Positions 15,832 to 24,092 of a DNA stretch of 33,656 nucleotides are shown piece by piece. Every line of letters begins with the position of its first letter. The stretch's first letter is position 1. The notes under the pieces were generated by a model, which had not been told where the DNA came from, ran no database searches, and saw only the letters and a program-made list of their open reading frames with translations. This DNA comes from Vulcanimicrobiota bacterium (lineage in GTDB: Bacteria; Vulcanimicrobiota; Vulcanimicrobiia; Eremiobacterales; Eremiobacteraceae), in assembly GCA_014304875.1 (NCBI GenBank), contig JACRUD010000034.1, positions 1 to 33,656 on the forward strand, written 5' to 3'. The position numbers and the translations under genes are program-made.

Positions 15832-16841
15832 AGCAAGGCGCCCAGAAGTCTGAGAATCGAATCGTGGCGGCGATCGCCGAAGCTATAGGGGCTTCTCCGC
15901 GAGCGATTCGTCTGGGAATCGGCGATGACGCAGCGGCGTGGAAAGCGTCGCCGCACCATCTTAGCCTTATCACCACAGACATGCTGGTGGACGGAGTTCA
16001 CTTCCGTTGCGCTGAAACCGAACCGGCCGCTCTGGCCCACAAAGCATTGGCGCAAAACCTCTCCGATATCGCGGCGATGGGAGGATGCCCGCTGCTTGCA
16101 GTGGTGGCGCTGGGACTGACGCATGCGGTCGACGAGCACTGGATCCGCCGGTTCTACGCGGGCATGGCCACTCTGGCGAACTCCGCTCGCTGTGCGATCG
16201 CCGGCGGTGACTTGACGCGCGCTCCGGCGTTGACGATCGGCTTGACGGTCGTCGGCGAGGTGCGAACCTCTCGCCTCAAGCGGCGGTCGGGCGCCCGGCC
16301 GGGTGATGCGCTGCTTGTGAGCGGTTCGTTGGGGTGGGCTGCGGCCGGATTGTTGCTGCAAGACGGTTCCAAAGCTCGCTCCGTCAGCGGCGCGCATGCG
16401 CGCCGCGCTCGCCAAGCGTACCTCTTGCCTTCGCCTAGGCTCCGCGAAGGCCGCTATTTCGCAGCATCCAGAGCGGTCCATGCCTTGATGGATATCTCGG
16501 ACGGAATTTCGATAGACTTAGCCAGGATGGCCATAGCGTCGGGCGTGGACGCGATCATCGACGAGCGCATGCTGTGCGTCGACGATGGAGTGGACGAGAT
16601 AGCTCGCGCCTTCGAGCGCAACCCGGCGTCGCTGATCTTAAACGGCGGAGATGACTACGAACTGCTGGCGGCGGTTGACAACCGCGGCGTCGACCGGCTT
16701 GCCATCGGGTTTCGTCATCGCTTCGGTCGGCCGCTGCAACGCGTGGGATGGTTTGTTCCCGGCAACGGACAGGTCTGGCTACAGTCGGAGAAAGCACGGA
16801 CGCAACTCACTCCGGCGGGTTACGATCACATGCTCCGGTAA
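15819..16841 (+). CDS. thiL: Thiamine-monophosphate kinase
   Basis: A 340-residue ATP-dependent kinase of the PurM/ThiL fold that phosphorylates thiamine monophosphate to the active cofactor thiamine diphosphate. Conserved blocks are GIGDDAA (33-39, Mg2+ binding), TTDMLVDGVHF (52-62), KALAQNLSDIAAMGG, AIAGGDLTRAP, ALMDISDGISIDLARM and LNGGDDYELLAAV. The start is a GTG inside rpe, overlapping it by 13 bases. A perfect 20-bp palindrome lies inside the gene at 16387-16406. It is the last gene of the long + strand run before rpmB on the other strand; no strong terminator follows. No other thiamine gene is in the window. Confidence 0.95.
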   Translation: MRPLEQGAQKSENRIVAAIAEAIGASPRAIRLGIGDDAAAWKASPHHLSLITTDMLVDGVHFRCAETEPAALAHKALAQNLSDIAAMGGCPLLAVVALGLTHAVDEHWIRRFYAGMATLANSARCAIAGGDLTRAPALTIGLTVVGEVRTSRLKRRSGARPGDALLVSGSLGWAAAGLLLQDGSKARSVSGAHARRARQAYLLPSPRLREGRYFAASRAVHALMDISDGISIDLARMAIASGVDAIIDERMLCVDDGVDEIARAFERNPASLILNGGDDYELLAAVDNRGVDRLAIGFRHRFGRPLQRVGWFVPGNGQVWLQSEKARTQLTPAGYDHMLR

Positions 16842-16897
16842 GACGCCCCGATGATCCGCGGAAGGCGAGCCTTGGAGTCGCCGCGCCGAGGGCGGGA

Positions 16898-17089
16898 TTA
16901 GACGGCGCGCGCAACCTTCTTGGAGCGCAGGCAGCGGGTGCAGACGCGAGCTGTTTTGACGGTGCCCCGCTCTTTGACTCGTACGGATTGGAGATTCGGC
17001 AACCAACGCCGCCGCGTCTTGTGCATTGAATGGCTGACATTGTTTCCCGACGCGGGCCCTTTGCCGCACACGTCGCATCGTTTCGCCAC
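16898..17089 (-). CDS. rpmB: Large ribosomal subunit protein bL28
   Basis: A 63-residue ribosomal protein. [20 protein letters not shown] followed by [17 protein letters not shown] is diagnostic for L28. The paired cysteines at 5 and 8 (CDVC) and in CTRC near 50-53 mark the zinc-binding form. The start is GTG, with AGGAG 6 bases upstream on the minus strand (complement of 17096-17100). The gene is on the opposite strand to all its neighbours. In Firmicutes rpmB also lies beside yloV (fakA) and is likewise often divergent, so the arrangement is conserved rather than accidental. Confidence 0.97.
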   Translation of the reverse strand: MAKRCDVCGKGPASGNNVSHSMHKTRRRWLPNLQSVRVKERGTVKTARVCTRCLRSKKVARAV

Positions 17090-17095
17090 CCTACT

Positions 17096-17100
17096 CTCCT
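17096..17100 (-). promoter_or_regulatory. Ribosome binding site of rpmB
   Basis: The minus strand reads AGGAG here, 6 bases before the GTG start codon at 17089. Confidence 0.75.
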
Positions 17101-17111
17101 TGAGAAGAAAC

Positions 17112-17127
17112 CGGAAATGGATTTCCG
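17112..17127. promoter_or_regulatory. Inverted repeat between rpmB and fakA
   Basis: CGGAAAT-GG-ATTTCCG has perfect 7-bp arms and lies in the 64-base gap between the divergent rpmB and fakA starts. This is a plausible operator position; it could also be a chance palindrome. No clear -35/-10 pair is seen for either gene. Confidence 0.35.
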
Positions 17128-17153
17128 CCGCACCGACTAAAGATAACTACGGT

Positions 17154-18812
17154 ATGGCGCCCGTTACGACCTGCGACGGTAAAGCTTTTACCGACTTCTT
17201 GGTCGCCGGCACTTTCTTCTTGCGCAAGTACCGAAGCGCCGTCGACGCGCTGAACGTCTTTCCCGTGCCCGATGGCGACACCGGCGCGAACATGTTGCTC
17301 ACCACCCGGAGCGCGATGATAAAAGCCCGCAGGTTGCGATCGCCCCGAGTGAGCGCCGCCGCGGCAGCCGCCGCGGAAGGGTCGCTCATGGGAGCGCGCG
17401 GCAACTCGGGCGTCATAATCTCGCAGATGCTGCGCGGCTTTTCCAACGCGGTTCGTGATGTCGATGAGCTCGATGCGCAGGGGCTAGCCGACGGGCTGGG
17501 CGCGTCAGTGCGAGCCGCACGAGAAGCGCTCGTGGATCCGGTCGAGGGAACGATGCTCTCCGTCGCGGCCGCGGCAGCAGAGGCAGCCGCAAAGGCGGCG
17601 CCGGGCGAGACTGATCTTCTGCGAGTTTTAGCGGCTATGGTCGAAGCGGCAAACATCGCCTTGGAGCGAACGAAGGAGCAGCTGCCCGTGCTTTCGGAGG
17701 CGCAGGTCGTCGACGCCGGCGGCCAAGGGTTGGCGTACTTCTTGGAGGGTGCGCTCCGGATGCGTGCCGGAAACGCCCCGTACCAAAGCTCGTTTCCTTT
17801 GCGGGCGTCGGCGAATTCAACCTTTTCGGTCCGCCAAAGGGTCGACGAAAACCGCTTCTGTACCGAGTTTTTGATCGAGGGCGCGCAAACGACCGCCGGC
17901 GAGCTTCGCGCCATACTGCATCCGCACGGCGATTCCCTCATCGTGGCCGGCGGAGACAGCGTGCTGCGCGTTCACCTGCACACCGATTTCCCGCAACGTG
18001 TCGCGCGCTTGGCGGGCGTCCATGGTCGCGTGACGAACCTCAAGGCGCAAAACATGGAGGAACAGCACGATGTGCTGGTCGCGGACAAGCCGAGCAAAGC
18101 GCGTGGTCTGGTGGCCGTCGTGCCGGGCGAGGGGTTCGCCAAGATATACAGAGAGCTCGGAGCCGACGTGACCGTCATGGGCGGTTGGGGTTCGAACCCA
18201 TCGGTGAAGGATCTTCTGGCCGCGGTGAATCGAGTTCTAGCTCGGACCGTGTATCTGCTCCCCAACGACAAAAACGGGCTGTTGGCGGCCGAAGAAGTCG
18301 ATGCGCTCACGGACCGGCGGGTCATCGTCGTTCCAAGCCGCTTCGCGACGGAGGGGATAGCGGTGTTGATAAATTTGACGAACGAATGGTCCCTGCTCGA
18401 CGGTGGCCGCGAAGACGAAAGTCAGGCCCGGCCCGGCACGCTGACGAGTGAGGAGTTGAAACACTACACGGAGGGCGTCCTGGCGAACTGCTCGATCTTC
18501 CACGCCGGCAAGGACGCAATCGTCGGCGACGTTTCGCTGAAAAAGGGCGAATTGGTCGGGGCAGTGGACTGCCGCGACGCTCCCAATCCGCGTCTCATCC
18601 CAGGCGCCGATGCGCGAGCCATAGCCGTCGACTGCATCCGCGCCGCAGCGCCCAAGTCAGCGTCGCTCGTCACGTTTTACTACGGAGCCGGCCGGACGAG
18701 CGAAGACGCCGATGAAGTCGCCGACGCCGTGCGCGCAACGTTTCCTCTGCTGGCCGTCGAGGCGTACTACGGCGGCCAAGCATCCGATTACGTGATCTCG
18801 ATTGAACGCTAG
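17154..18812 (+). CDS. fakA: Fatty acid kinase catalytic subunit FakA (YloV/DAK2-like)
   Basis: A 552-residue two-part protein. The N-terminal DhaL-like ATP-binding domain shows VFPVPDGDTGANM (metal-binding Asp40 and Asp42), SLMGARGNSGVIISQMLRG (77-95) and VDAGGQGLAYFL. The C-terminal half has the FakA pattern VAVVPGEGFAKIYRELGADV, then MGGWGSNPSVKDLL. In Firmicutes FakA phosphorylates fatty acids presented by FakB (DegV) proteins, feeding acyl phosphate to PlsX/PlsY. A FakB-like gene and plsX follow directly, which supports this role. An open frame extends back to 16920, but that part is antisense to rpmB, so the ATG at 17154 is chosen; its Shine-Dalgarno is poor. The stop overlaps plsX by 11 bases. 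Confidence 0.93.
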   Translation: MAPVTTCDGKAFTDFLVAGTFFLRKYRSAVDALNVFPVPDGDTGANMLLTTRSAMIKARRLRSPRVSAAAAAAAEGSLMGARGNSGVIISQMLRGFSNAVRDVDELDAQGLADGLGASVRAAREALVDPVEGTMLSVAAAAAEAAAKAAPGETDLLRVLAAMVEAANIALERTKEQLPVLSEAQVVDAGGQGLAYFLEGALRMRAGNAPYQSSFPLRASANSTFSVRQRVDENRFCTEFLIEGAQTTAGELRAILHPHGDSLIVAGGDSVLRVHLHTDFPQRVARLAGVHGRVTNLKAQNMEEQHDVLVADKPSKARGLVAVVPGEGFAKIYRELGADVTVMGGWGSNPSVKDLLAAVNRVLARTVYLLPNDKNGLLAAEEVDALTDRRVIVVPSRFATEGIAVLINLTNEWSLLDGGREDESQARPGTLTSEELKHYTEGVLANCSIFHAGKDAIVGDVSLKKGELVGAVDCRDAPNPRLIPGADARAIAVDCIRAAAPKSASLVTFYYGAGRTSEDADEVADAVRATFPLLAVEAYYGGQASDYVISIER

Positions 18813-19821
18813 CGACACTCGCATCGCGGTCGATGCGATGGGCGGCGATCGCGCACCGGAGGAAATCGTGGCGGGATCGCTTCGCGCTGCGGAAGCGTTG
18901 CACTGCCGCATTCTCTTAGTCGGCGACTCGCGCCGCATCGGCACGCTCGTGGCCCGGCATCCGGCGCGCGGCCGAATCGACGTCATCGATGCGGGGGAGA
19001 CGGTGGCGATGGATGAGGCTCCGGCCGCCGCGCTGCGCCGCGGAACCGCCACATCCATGGGCAAGACGATCGAGTTGCTTCGGGATCAGACCGCCGATGC
19101 CGCGTTCAGCGCGGGCAACAGCGGGGCGCTGCTGGCGCTGGCGACCATCCGTTTGCGCACAGTGGCCGGCATCGCGAGGCCGGCGATTGCGACCGTTTGG
19201 CCGGCGCGTAAAGGCCCGCTGCTACTATTGGACGCCGGCGCCAACGTGGATTGCCGTCCCGAGTGGATCGCCCAGTTCGCGATAATGGGAACTGCCTACG
19301 CGCAGGGCGTGCTCGCAATAGCGCGACCAAAGGTGGGCCTACTTTCCATCGGGGAAGAGGAGAAGAAGGGGAATGCTCTGACCGAAGCCGCTTTCGCCCT
19401 GTTGTCGCGGGCGCCGATCCGGTTCGTCGGCAACGTCGAGGGGCGGGATTTGTTATTGGGCGACGTCGATGTGGTGGTTTGCGACGGTTTCGTAGGAAAC
19501 GTCGCTCTCAAAGTGGCCGAAGGCGCCGCCGAATACCTGTTCAGCAGCATGCGCGCTCTGGCGATGGCAAGCCTACGTGGCAAGCTCGGCGCAGCAATCT
19601 TACGCCCGATGATGGGCGCTCTTCGAGCGAAAATGGATTACCGCGAATACGGGGGAGCGCCTTTGCTTGGCGTTCGCGGAGTGTGTCTCATCGGTCACGG
19701 CCGTACCGATGCCCTGGCTGTGGAGAATGCATGCCGGACGGCCGCTCGCGCCATCGGTCAGGATGTCGTCGGGGCCATCGGCGGCATGGTCGCGGAATCG
19801 GTTGCGTCGCCGTCACTATGA
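18802..19821 (+). CDS. plsX: Phosphate acyltransferase PlsX
   Basis: A 339-residue enzyme that makes acyl phosphate from acyl-ACP (reversibly), the donor for PlsY in phospholipid synthesis; it works as a peripheral membrane protein. Conserved blocks are IAVDAMGGDRAPEEIV, SMGKTIELL, AAFSAGNSGALLALA, DAGANVDCRPEWIAQFA, GLLSIGEEEKKGN, FVGNVEGRDLLLGDVDVVVC, DGFVGNVALK and EYGGAPLLGV. The start is a TTG inside the end of fakA, so translation is probably coupled. Its stop overlaps the next gene by 4 bases (ATGA). The fabD/fabH genes that follow plsX in many bacteria are replaced here by a FakB-type gene. Confidence 0.96.
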   Translation: MNASDTRIAVDAMGGDRAPEEIVAGSLRAAEALHCRILLVGDSRRIGTLVARHPARGRIDVIDAGETVAMDEAPAAALRRGTATSMGKTIELLRDQTADAAFSAGNSGALLALATIRLRTVAGIARPAIATVWPARKGPLLLLDAGANVDCRPEWIAQFAIMGTAYAQGVLAIARPKVGLLSIGEEEKKGNALTEAAFALLSRAPIRFVGNVEGRDLLLGDVDVVVCDGFVGNVALKVAEGAAEYLFSSMRALAMASLRGKLGAAILRPMMGALRAKMDYREYGGAPLLGVRGVCLIGHGRTDALAVENACRTAARAIGQDVVGAIGGMVAESVASPSL

Positions 19822-20687
19822 GCGCGGGCAGCATTGCCGTCGTGACCGACTCATCGGCCGATCTGGGTCCGCTGGCCGCGCAAAACAAAATCGTCGTGGT
19901 GCCGCTGCGAGTACGTTTCGGGTTGAACGAGTACGACGACGGCAGCGATTTGAGCGCGGCCGATTTTTACGCCAAACTCAAGGCCGAGCGCGACGTCCCG
20001 TCAACCGCACAGCCTTCGCCCGCTTCCTTTCAGGAAACCTATCGCCGGTTGTTGGCGGACGGCGCGCCGCACATTCTGTCGCTGCACCTTTCCGCCAAGC
20101 TATCCGGAACGTTTAACGCGGCGCGCATGGCCGCCGCCGAGGTCGCGCCGGAGCGGATCACGACGGTCGACACGGGGACCGTCTCATCGGGCTTGGGATT
20201 GCTTGCCCTCCATGCGCGCCGAAGAATCGCCGACGGCGCCACGTTCGAGGCCGCGCAGGCATTGGTCGCCGAACTGATTCACCGCCTTTGGCTCTACGCC
20301 ACCGTCCCGAGCCTCACGTATCTGGCGCGCGGCGGCCGAATAGGGCGATTGCGTGGCCTTATCGGAAACGCGCTGAAAATCGTACCCGTGCTGACACTGA
20401 CTGACGGCGAAGTCAAGGAGTATGCGAAGGTGCGCACGTTCGGGCGCGCGGTGGATGCCATCGTCGACGCCGCGAAAAGCCGACTTGCTCGCCCAGGGGC
20501 CGGCTTGTCGGCAGGCTGCGGATTGCGCTGCGCGGTTATTCACGCGGTCGCGCCCGAGCTTGCCGAATCAATCGCGCGCCGTCTGAGCGACGTGGTGGAT
20601 GGTGCCGAGATGATGATCTGCAGCGTCGGTCCGACCGTCGGAACTCATGCGGGGCCGGGGGCGATCGGTGTGTTCTGCCTGGCGTGA
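19818..20687 (+). CDS. fakB: DegV family fatty-acid-binding protein (FakB-like)
   Basis: A 289-residue EDD-fold protein. The start IAVVTDSSADLGP, STAQPSPASF (62-71), SLHLSAKLSGTFNAA (88-102) and YLARGGRIGRLRG are the landmark segments of DegV proteins, which hold one fatty acid in a tunnel with the carboxyl group bound by the conserved Ser/Thr residues. Between plsX and hemW and two genes after fakA, it is the natural partner for FakA. The ATG at 19818 overlaps the plsX stop; a longer open frame back to 19251 is a shadow of plsX. Chain-length or saturation preference cannot be read from the sequence. Confidence 0.92.
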   Translation: MSAGSIAVVTDSSADLGPLAAQNKIVVVPLRVRFGLNEYDDGSDLSAADFYAKLKAERDVPSTAQPSPASFQETYRRLLADGAPHILSLHLSAKLSGTFNAARMAAAEVAPERITTVDTGTVSSGLGLLALHARRRIADGATFEAAQALVAELIHRLWLYATVPSLTYLARGGRIGRLRGLIGNALKIVPVLTLTDGEVKEYAKVRTFGRAVDAIVDAAKSRLARPGAGLSAGCGLRCAVIHAVAPELAESIARRLSDVVDGAEMMICSVGPTVGTHAGPGAIGVFCLA

Positions 20688-21838
20688 AGTTTCGAGACGA
20701 GGCCGGCTGCTACGTCCATATCCCGTTTTGCGACCGCATCTGCCCGTACTGCGATTTCGCCGTCGTGCGGTTTCAGGAGGCGCGCGTCAAGCGCTATCTC
20801 GACGCCCTGCACGCCGAGATCGCGGCCGCGCCCAGTCGAGGCCGCAGAATCGATACAATGTACATCGGCGGCGGCACTCCCTCAACCCTTTCCGCCGATG
20901 CGATCCGGGAGCTGTTGCAGGGCTTGTTCACGAAGTTCGAGGTTGGCCCTGGTACGATTGAATGCACGCTCGAAGCCAATCCATCGCGTGACAAGGCCGA
21001 GCTTGAGCTCTGGCGCGCTGCTGGTGCTAACAGGCTGTCGATCGGAGTGCAGTCTCTCGACGATCAAGAGCTGCGCCGCTTGGGACGGACGCACTCGGCC
21101 GCGCAGGCCCTCGAGTTTGTCCGGGCTGCCCGGTCGGCCGGGTTCGATAATCTGAGCCTGGATCTCATAGCGGGCGCGCCTAACCAGAGCATCGCATCGT
21201 TTGATCGGACTTTGAATATGGCGCTTGAATGCGCTCCGCCACACCTGTCCGTCTACGGCCTGCAGATCGAACCGCAGACGCCTTACGCAGCCTGGCAACG
21301 CCGAGACCCAAGCGCGTTCCCGGACGACGACGCGGTGGCGGATTTCCTCGAGCACGCCGAGGGACTGCTCACGGGGGCAGGCTACCGACACTACGAGATT
21401 TCGAATTTCGCGCGGCCGGGATACGAGTGCGCTCATAACCTCAAATATTGGCGGCAGAGCGACTGTTTCGCATTCGGCATGTCCGCGGCCGGTTACGAGT
21501 CCGGCTTGCGCTACCGCAACCTGCGGGACTACGGGGAGTATTGCGATGCGGTGGAGGCACGCAGATCGCCGCGCGAAGAAGAGGAAAGGCTGAGTGCGCC
21601 GCGCCGGGTCGGTGAAGCGGCTGTGCTAGCGCTGCGCACGGCGGACGGTATCGAAAACGAAGATTTCAGCCGTCGTTTCGGCGTCGACCCGCGTTCGTTC
21701 TTCGCCGACGCATGCAAAAAATGCTCGGCGGTCGGTTTGCTCGAAGTTGACGAGCTTGGCGCGCGGCTAACGGCCCGGGGGCGCTTGCTCGCCAATACCG
21801 TCTGCGCCGAGTTCTTACTGCCGACGCCGTCTTTGTGA
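20684..21838 (+). CDS. hemW: Radical SAM heme chaperone HemW
   Basis: A 384-residue radical SAM protein. The N-terminal YVHIPFCDRICPYCDF carries the CxxxCxxC motif (Cys16, Cys20, Cys23) for the [4Fe-4S] cluster. MYIGGGTPSTLS, LEANP, RLSIGVQSLDDQELRRLGRTH, GYRHYEISNFARPGYECAHN and the HNLKYW tail are typical of HemW. HemW binds and delivers heme and differs from the coproporphyrinogen oxidase HemN, whose extra N-terminal residues and cysteine pattern are absent here. The GTG start overlaps the FakB stop by 4 bases. In Firmicutes hemW lies near lepA and hrcA-dnaK, which are not present. Confidence 0.93.
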   Translation: MKFRDEAGCYVHIPFCDRICPYCDFAVVRFQEARVKRYLDALHAEIAAAPSRGRRIDTMYIGGGTPSTLSADAIRELLQGLFTKFEVGPGTIECTLEANPSRDKAELELWRAAGANRLSIGVQSLDDQELRRLGRTHSAAQALEFVRAARSAGFDNLSLDLIAGAPNQSIASFDRTLNMALECAPPHLSVYGLQIEPQTPYAAWQRRDPSAFPDDDAVADFLEHAEGLLTGAGYRHYEISNFARPGYECAHNLKYWRQSDCFAFGMSAAGYESGLRYRNLRDYGEYCDAVEARRSPREEEERLSAPRRVGEAAVLALRTADGIENEDFSRRFGVDPRSFFADACKKCSAVGLLEVDELGARLTARGRLLANTVCAEFLLPTPSL

Positions 21839-21847
21839 CATGATACA

Positions 21848-22906
21848 TTGAGAAAAATAGCTTTCCGGATAGTGTTCGCCGCTTTGTTCGGACTGCTGGG
21901 AGTCCTGGCGGCTCACGAAATCGCCCTGAGCCTGCATGTGCTCGCGCGTGCCGGCGGCGCTATCGGTTTGATGCGGGACTTCGTTTTGCCGGCGATCGGC
22001 GGCGTGGTAGGCGTTTTGGTGTCTCCCGCCCTGCTGCGTCTCTTCGAGCGCCTTGTGACGGCGGTGGAAGACAGTATCGCGGGTCTGGCGCCTGCCGAAG
22101 CGTTGTCGGGCGCCATCGGGCTCGTAGTCGGACTCATCGTCTCTTTCTTCGTGCGCGACATCTTCCAAGGTTTCAATTACCTTCCGCACTACGGCCCGCT
22201 TCTTTCGTTCGTCCTCTACGCGCTGATCACGCTCTTTTTTAGCTACCTGGGGGTACGGGTCGGCTTGCGCCAGCGTCTGTCGTCCTGGACTCGCGCGACG
22301 TTGCATGGCGGCGACGCTCCGGCCAAGCTTTTGGATACGTCGGTGATCATCGACGGCCGAATCTTGGAAATCGTCCAATCGGGCTTTATGGACGGCCGCC
22401 TGCTGGTGCCCAAATTCGTGCTGAAGGAACTCCAGAGCATCGCCGATTCGGTCGATACGATCAAGCGCAGCCGAGGGCGCAGGGGTTTGGAGATCCTCAA
22501 TCACCTGCGCGAGGTATCCGGAAATCTGGAGATCTACGACCATGACGCCCCCGAACGCGACGTCGACGGCAAGCTCGTCACGGTCGCGCGCCAGTTGCAC
22601 GCGCAGATACTCACGAACGACTACAATTTAAACCGAGTCGCACGTCTGCAAGGCATCACGGTCTTGAACATCAACGAGCTTGCGAATGCGCTGAAGCCTG
22701 TCGTTTTACCCGGTGAAGACATGTCGGTGGCGATCGTCAAGGACGGCAAAGAGCAGAACCAGGGCATCGGCTACTTGGAAGACGGTACGATGATCGTGGT
22801 GGAGAACGGGCGCAGCCTTAAAGGTGAACAGATCGGCGTCCAGGTGACGTCAGTGCTTCAGACTGCCGCCGGACGGATGATCTTCGCGAAACTCAAAAAA
22901 CAGTGA
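21848..22906 (+). CDS. YacL-like PIN-TRAM membrane protein
   Basis: A 352-residue protein of the Bacillus YacL type. Four hydrophobic helices (about 7-24, 43-63, 87-103, 118-138) are followed by a PIN nuclease-like domain beginning at KLLDTSVIIDGRI (160-172, acidic Asp163 and Asp169), with VPKFVLKELQ and ILTNDYNLNRVA supplying further acidic residues, and a C-terminal TRAM RNA-binding domain (about 285-345, GIGYLEDGTMIVVENGR). The family is presumed to act on RNA at the membrane; the substrate is unknown. The TTG start at 21848, 9 bases after hemW, leaves the expected short tail before helix 1. It overlaps ispD by 4 bases, the same adjacency as in Bacillus (yacL-ispD). Confidence 0.92.
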   Translation: MRKIAFRIVFAALFGLLGVLAAHEIALSLHVLARAGGAIGLMRDFVLPAIGGVVGVLVSPALLRLFERLVTAVEDSIAGLAPAEALSGAIGLVVGLIVSFFVRDIFQGFNYLPHYGPLLSFVLYALITLFFSYLGVRVGLRQRLSSWTRATLHGGDAPAKLLDTSVIIDGRILEIVQSGFMDGRLLVPKFVLKELQSIADSVDTIKRSRGRRGLEILNHLREVSGNLEIYDHDAPERDVDGKLVTVARQLHAQILTNDYNLNRVARLQGITVLNINELANALKPVVLPGEDMSVAIVKDGKEQNQGIGYLEDGTMIVVENGRSLKGEQIGVQVTSVLQTAAGRMIFAKLKKQ

Positions 22907-23613
22907 CCCAGCGGGTATGCGCAATCGTCGCGGCGGCCGGACACGGTGCTCGTTTCGGCCGCCGCAAACAACTCGTCGAATTGGCTGGCAAGCCGCTCGC
23001 GGCGTGGTCGCTTGAGCTCTTTGGCGCCTGTCCTCTGGTCGACGACGTCGTGGTGGCCTGCGACGCGGAAGAGCGTTCTCAGTTCGAAATCATGGGACGC
23101 CGCTTCGGAGCCGGTAAAGTACGTAAGGTCGTCGTCGGGGGCGCTCGCCGACAAGATTCGGTCAATGCGGCCTTTGAAGCGGCTGATCCGATGCCGACGC
23201 TTGTCATCGTCCACGATGGCGCGCGACCTTTTGCGACGCCCGATATGGTGGATCGCGTGATAAACGCAGCGCGGAGTTGGGGAGCGGCGGTCGTGGCGCT
23301 GCGGGTGAAGGACACGATCAAGGAGACAAGAGACGACGGCGCTTTAGTGGCCCGCACGATACCGCGCGAGCGCCTGTGGGCAGCGCAGACGCCGCAGGCC
23401 TTTGCCTACGGCGTTTTGCGACGCGCGTACGAGGCTGTGCGGGTCGACGACTTCGTCGGGACGGACGAAGCGATGTTGGTGGAACGCAACGGTGACCCGG
23501 TGGCCATCGTCGAGGGGGCCGAGGAGAACATCAAGATCACGGCGCCGGAAGACCTCTTCGTTGCCGAACGCATCGCCGCGCTGAAGGACGGTTCGCCGGA
23601 GTCGAGCCGGTGA
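22903..23613 (+). CDS. ispD: 2-C-methyl-D-erythritol 4-phosphate cytidylyltransferase
   Basis: The third enzyme of the MEP isoprenoid pathway, joining CTP and MEP to CDP-ME. At 236 residues it is normal for the family. AIVAAAGHGARFGRRKQLVELAGKP is the nucleotide-binding loop with its conserved Arg and Lys, split here as AIVAAAGHGARFG (7-19) and RRKQLVELAGKP (20-31). VHDGARPFATPDMVDRVI, VKDTIKE, LWAAQTPQAF, TDEAMLVE and NIKITAPEDL complete the match. The GTG start overlaps the YacL stop, and its own stop overlaps ispF, both by 4 bases. Confidence 0.97.
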   Translation: MTQRVCAIVAAAGHGARFGRRKQLVELAGKPLAAWSLELFGACPLVDDVVVACDAEERSQFEIMGRRFGAGKVRKVVVGGARRQDSVNAAFEAADPMPTLVIVHDGARPFATPDMVDRVINAARSWGAAVVALRVKDTIKETRDDGALVARTIPRERLWAAQTPQAFAYGVLRRAYEAVRVDDFVGTDEAMLVERNGDPVAIVEGAEENIKITAPEDLFVAERIAALKDGSPESSR

Positions 23614-24092
23614 GGGTTGGTTTCGGCTTCGACGCCCACGCGCTCGTCGTGGGGCGGCCGCTTATTTTGGCGGGCGTGGCGGTGCCCTTCGAGCGTGGTC
23701 TGGCGGGCTTTTCGGATGCGGACGTCGCCACCCATGCCGTCGTCGATGCCCTGCTAGGGGCGGCTGGCCTCGGCGATTGCGGCACGCATTTCCCGGCCGG
23801 CGACAACCGTTATGCGGGCGCCGACAGCGTTGCTCTGCTGCGCCGCAGCGTCGAGCTCGTTCGGCATGCCGGCCTGCGGATATGCAACGTCGACTGCACC
23901 ATCGTCGCCGAGGCGCCGCCGCTGGCCGAATACGTTGAGAGGATGCGGCAGACTCTCGCAGCGGCCATGCAGCTCGACGTCTCGCTGGTCAGCGTCAAAG
24001 CCAAGCGGACCGAAGGCTTGGGGTTCACGGGTGAAGGCAAAGGCATGGCGGCCTATTCGGCGGCATGCTTGCAAGAAGAGGCGTCGCGGTGA
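23610..24092 (+). CDS. ispF: 2-C-methyl-D-erythritol 2,4-cyclodiphosphate synthase
   Basis: A 160-residue trimeric enzyme that cyclises CDP-ME 2-phosphate in the MEP pathway. VGFGFDAHAL supplies metal-binding Asp8 and His10; FSDADVATHAVVDALLGAAG contains the third metal ligand (His42) and the IspF signature. GDCGTHFP, NVDCTIVAEAPPLAEY and VSVKAKRTEGLGFTGEGKGM follow as expected. The GTG start overlaps ispD by 4 bases and the gltX start overlaps its end by 4 bases. ispE, the enzyme acting between IspD and IspF, is not in the window. Confidence 0.97.
   Translation: MRVGFGFDAHALVVGRPLILAGVAVPFERGLAGFSDADVATHAVVDALLGAAGLGDCGTHFPAGDNRYAGADSVALLRRSVELVRHAGLRICNVDCTIVAEAPPLAEYVERMRQTLAAAMQLDVSLVSVKAKRTEGLGFTGEGKGMAAYSAACLQEEASR

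Noticed and set aside
16842-16897. Bidirectional terminator between thiL and rpmB
   Set aside because: The only inverted repeat (AAGGC-GA-GCCTT) has a 2-base loop and no T-run on either side.
16920-17153. N-terminal extension of FakA
   Set aside because: The frame is open but antisense to rpmB, and family members start near the ATG at 17154.
19251-19817. N-terminal extension of the FakB-like protein
   Set aside because: It overlaps plsX in another frame and reads as Arg/Gly-rich noise; the DegV domain begins at 19818.
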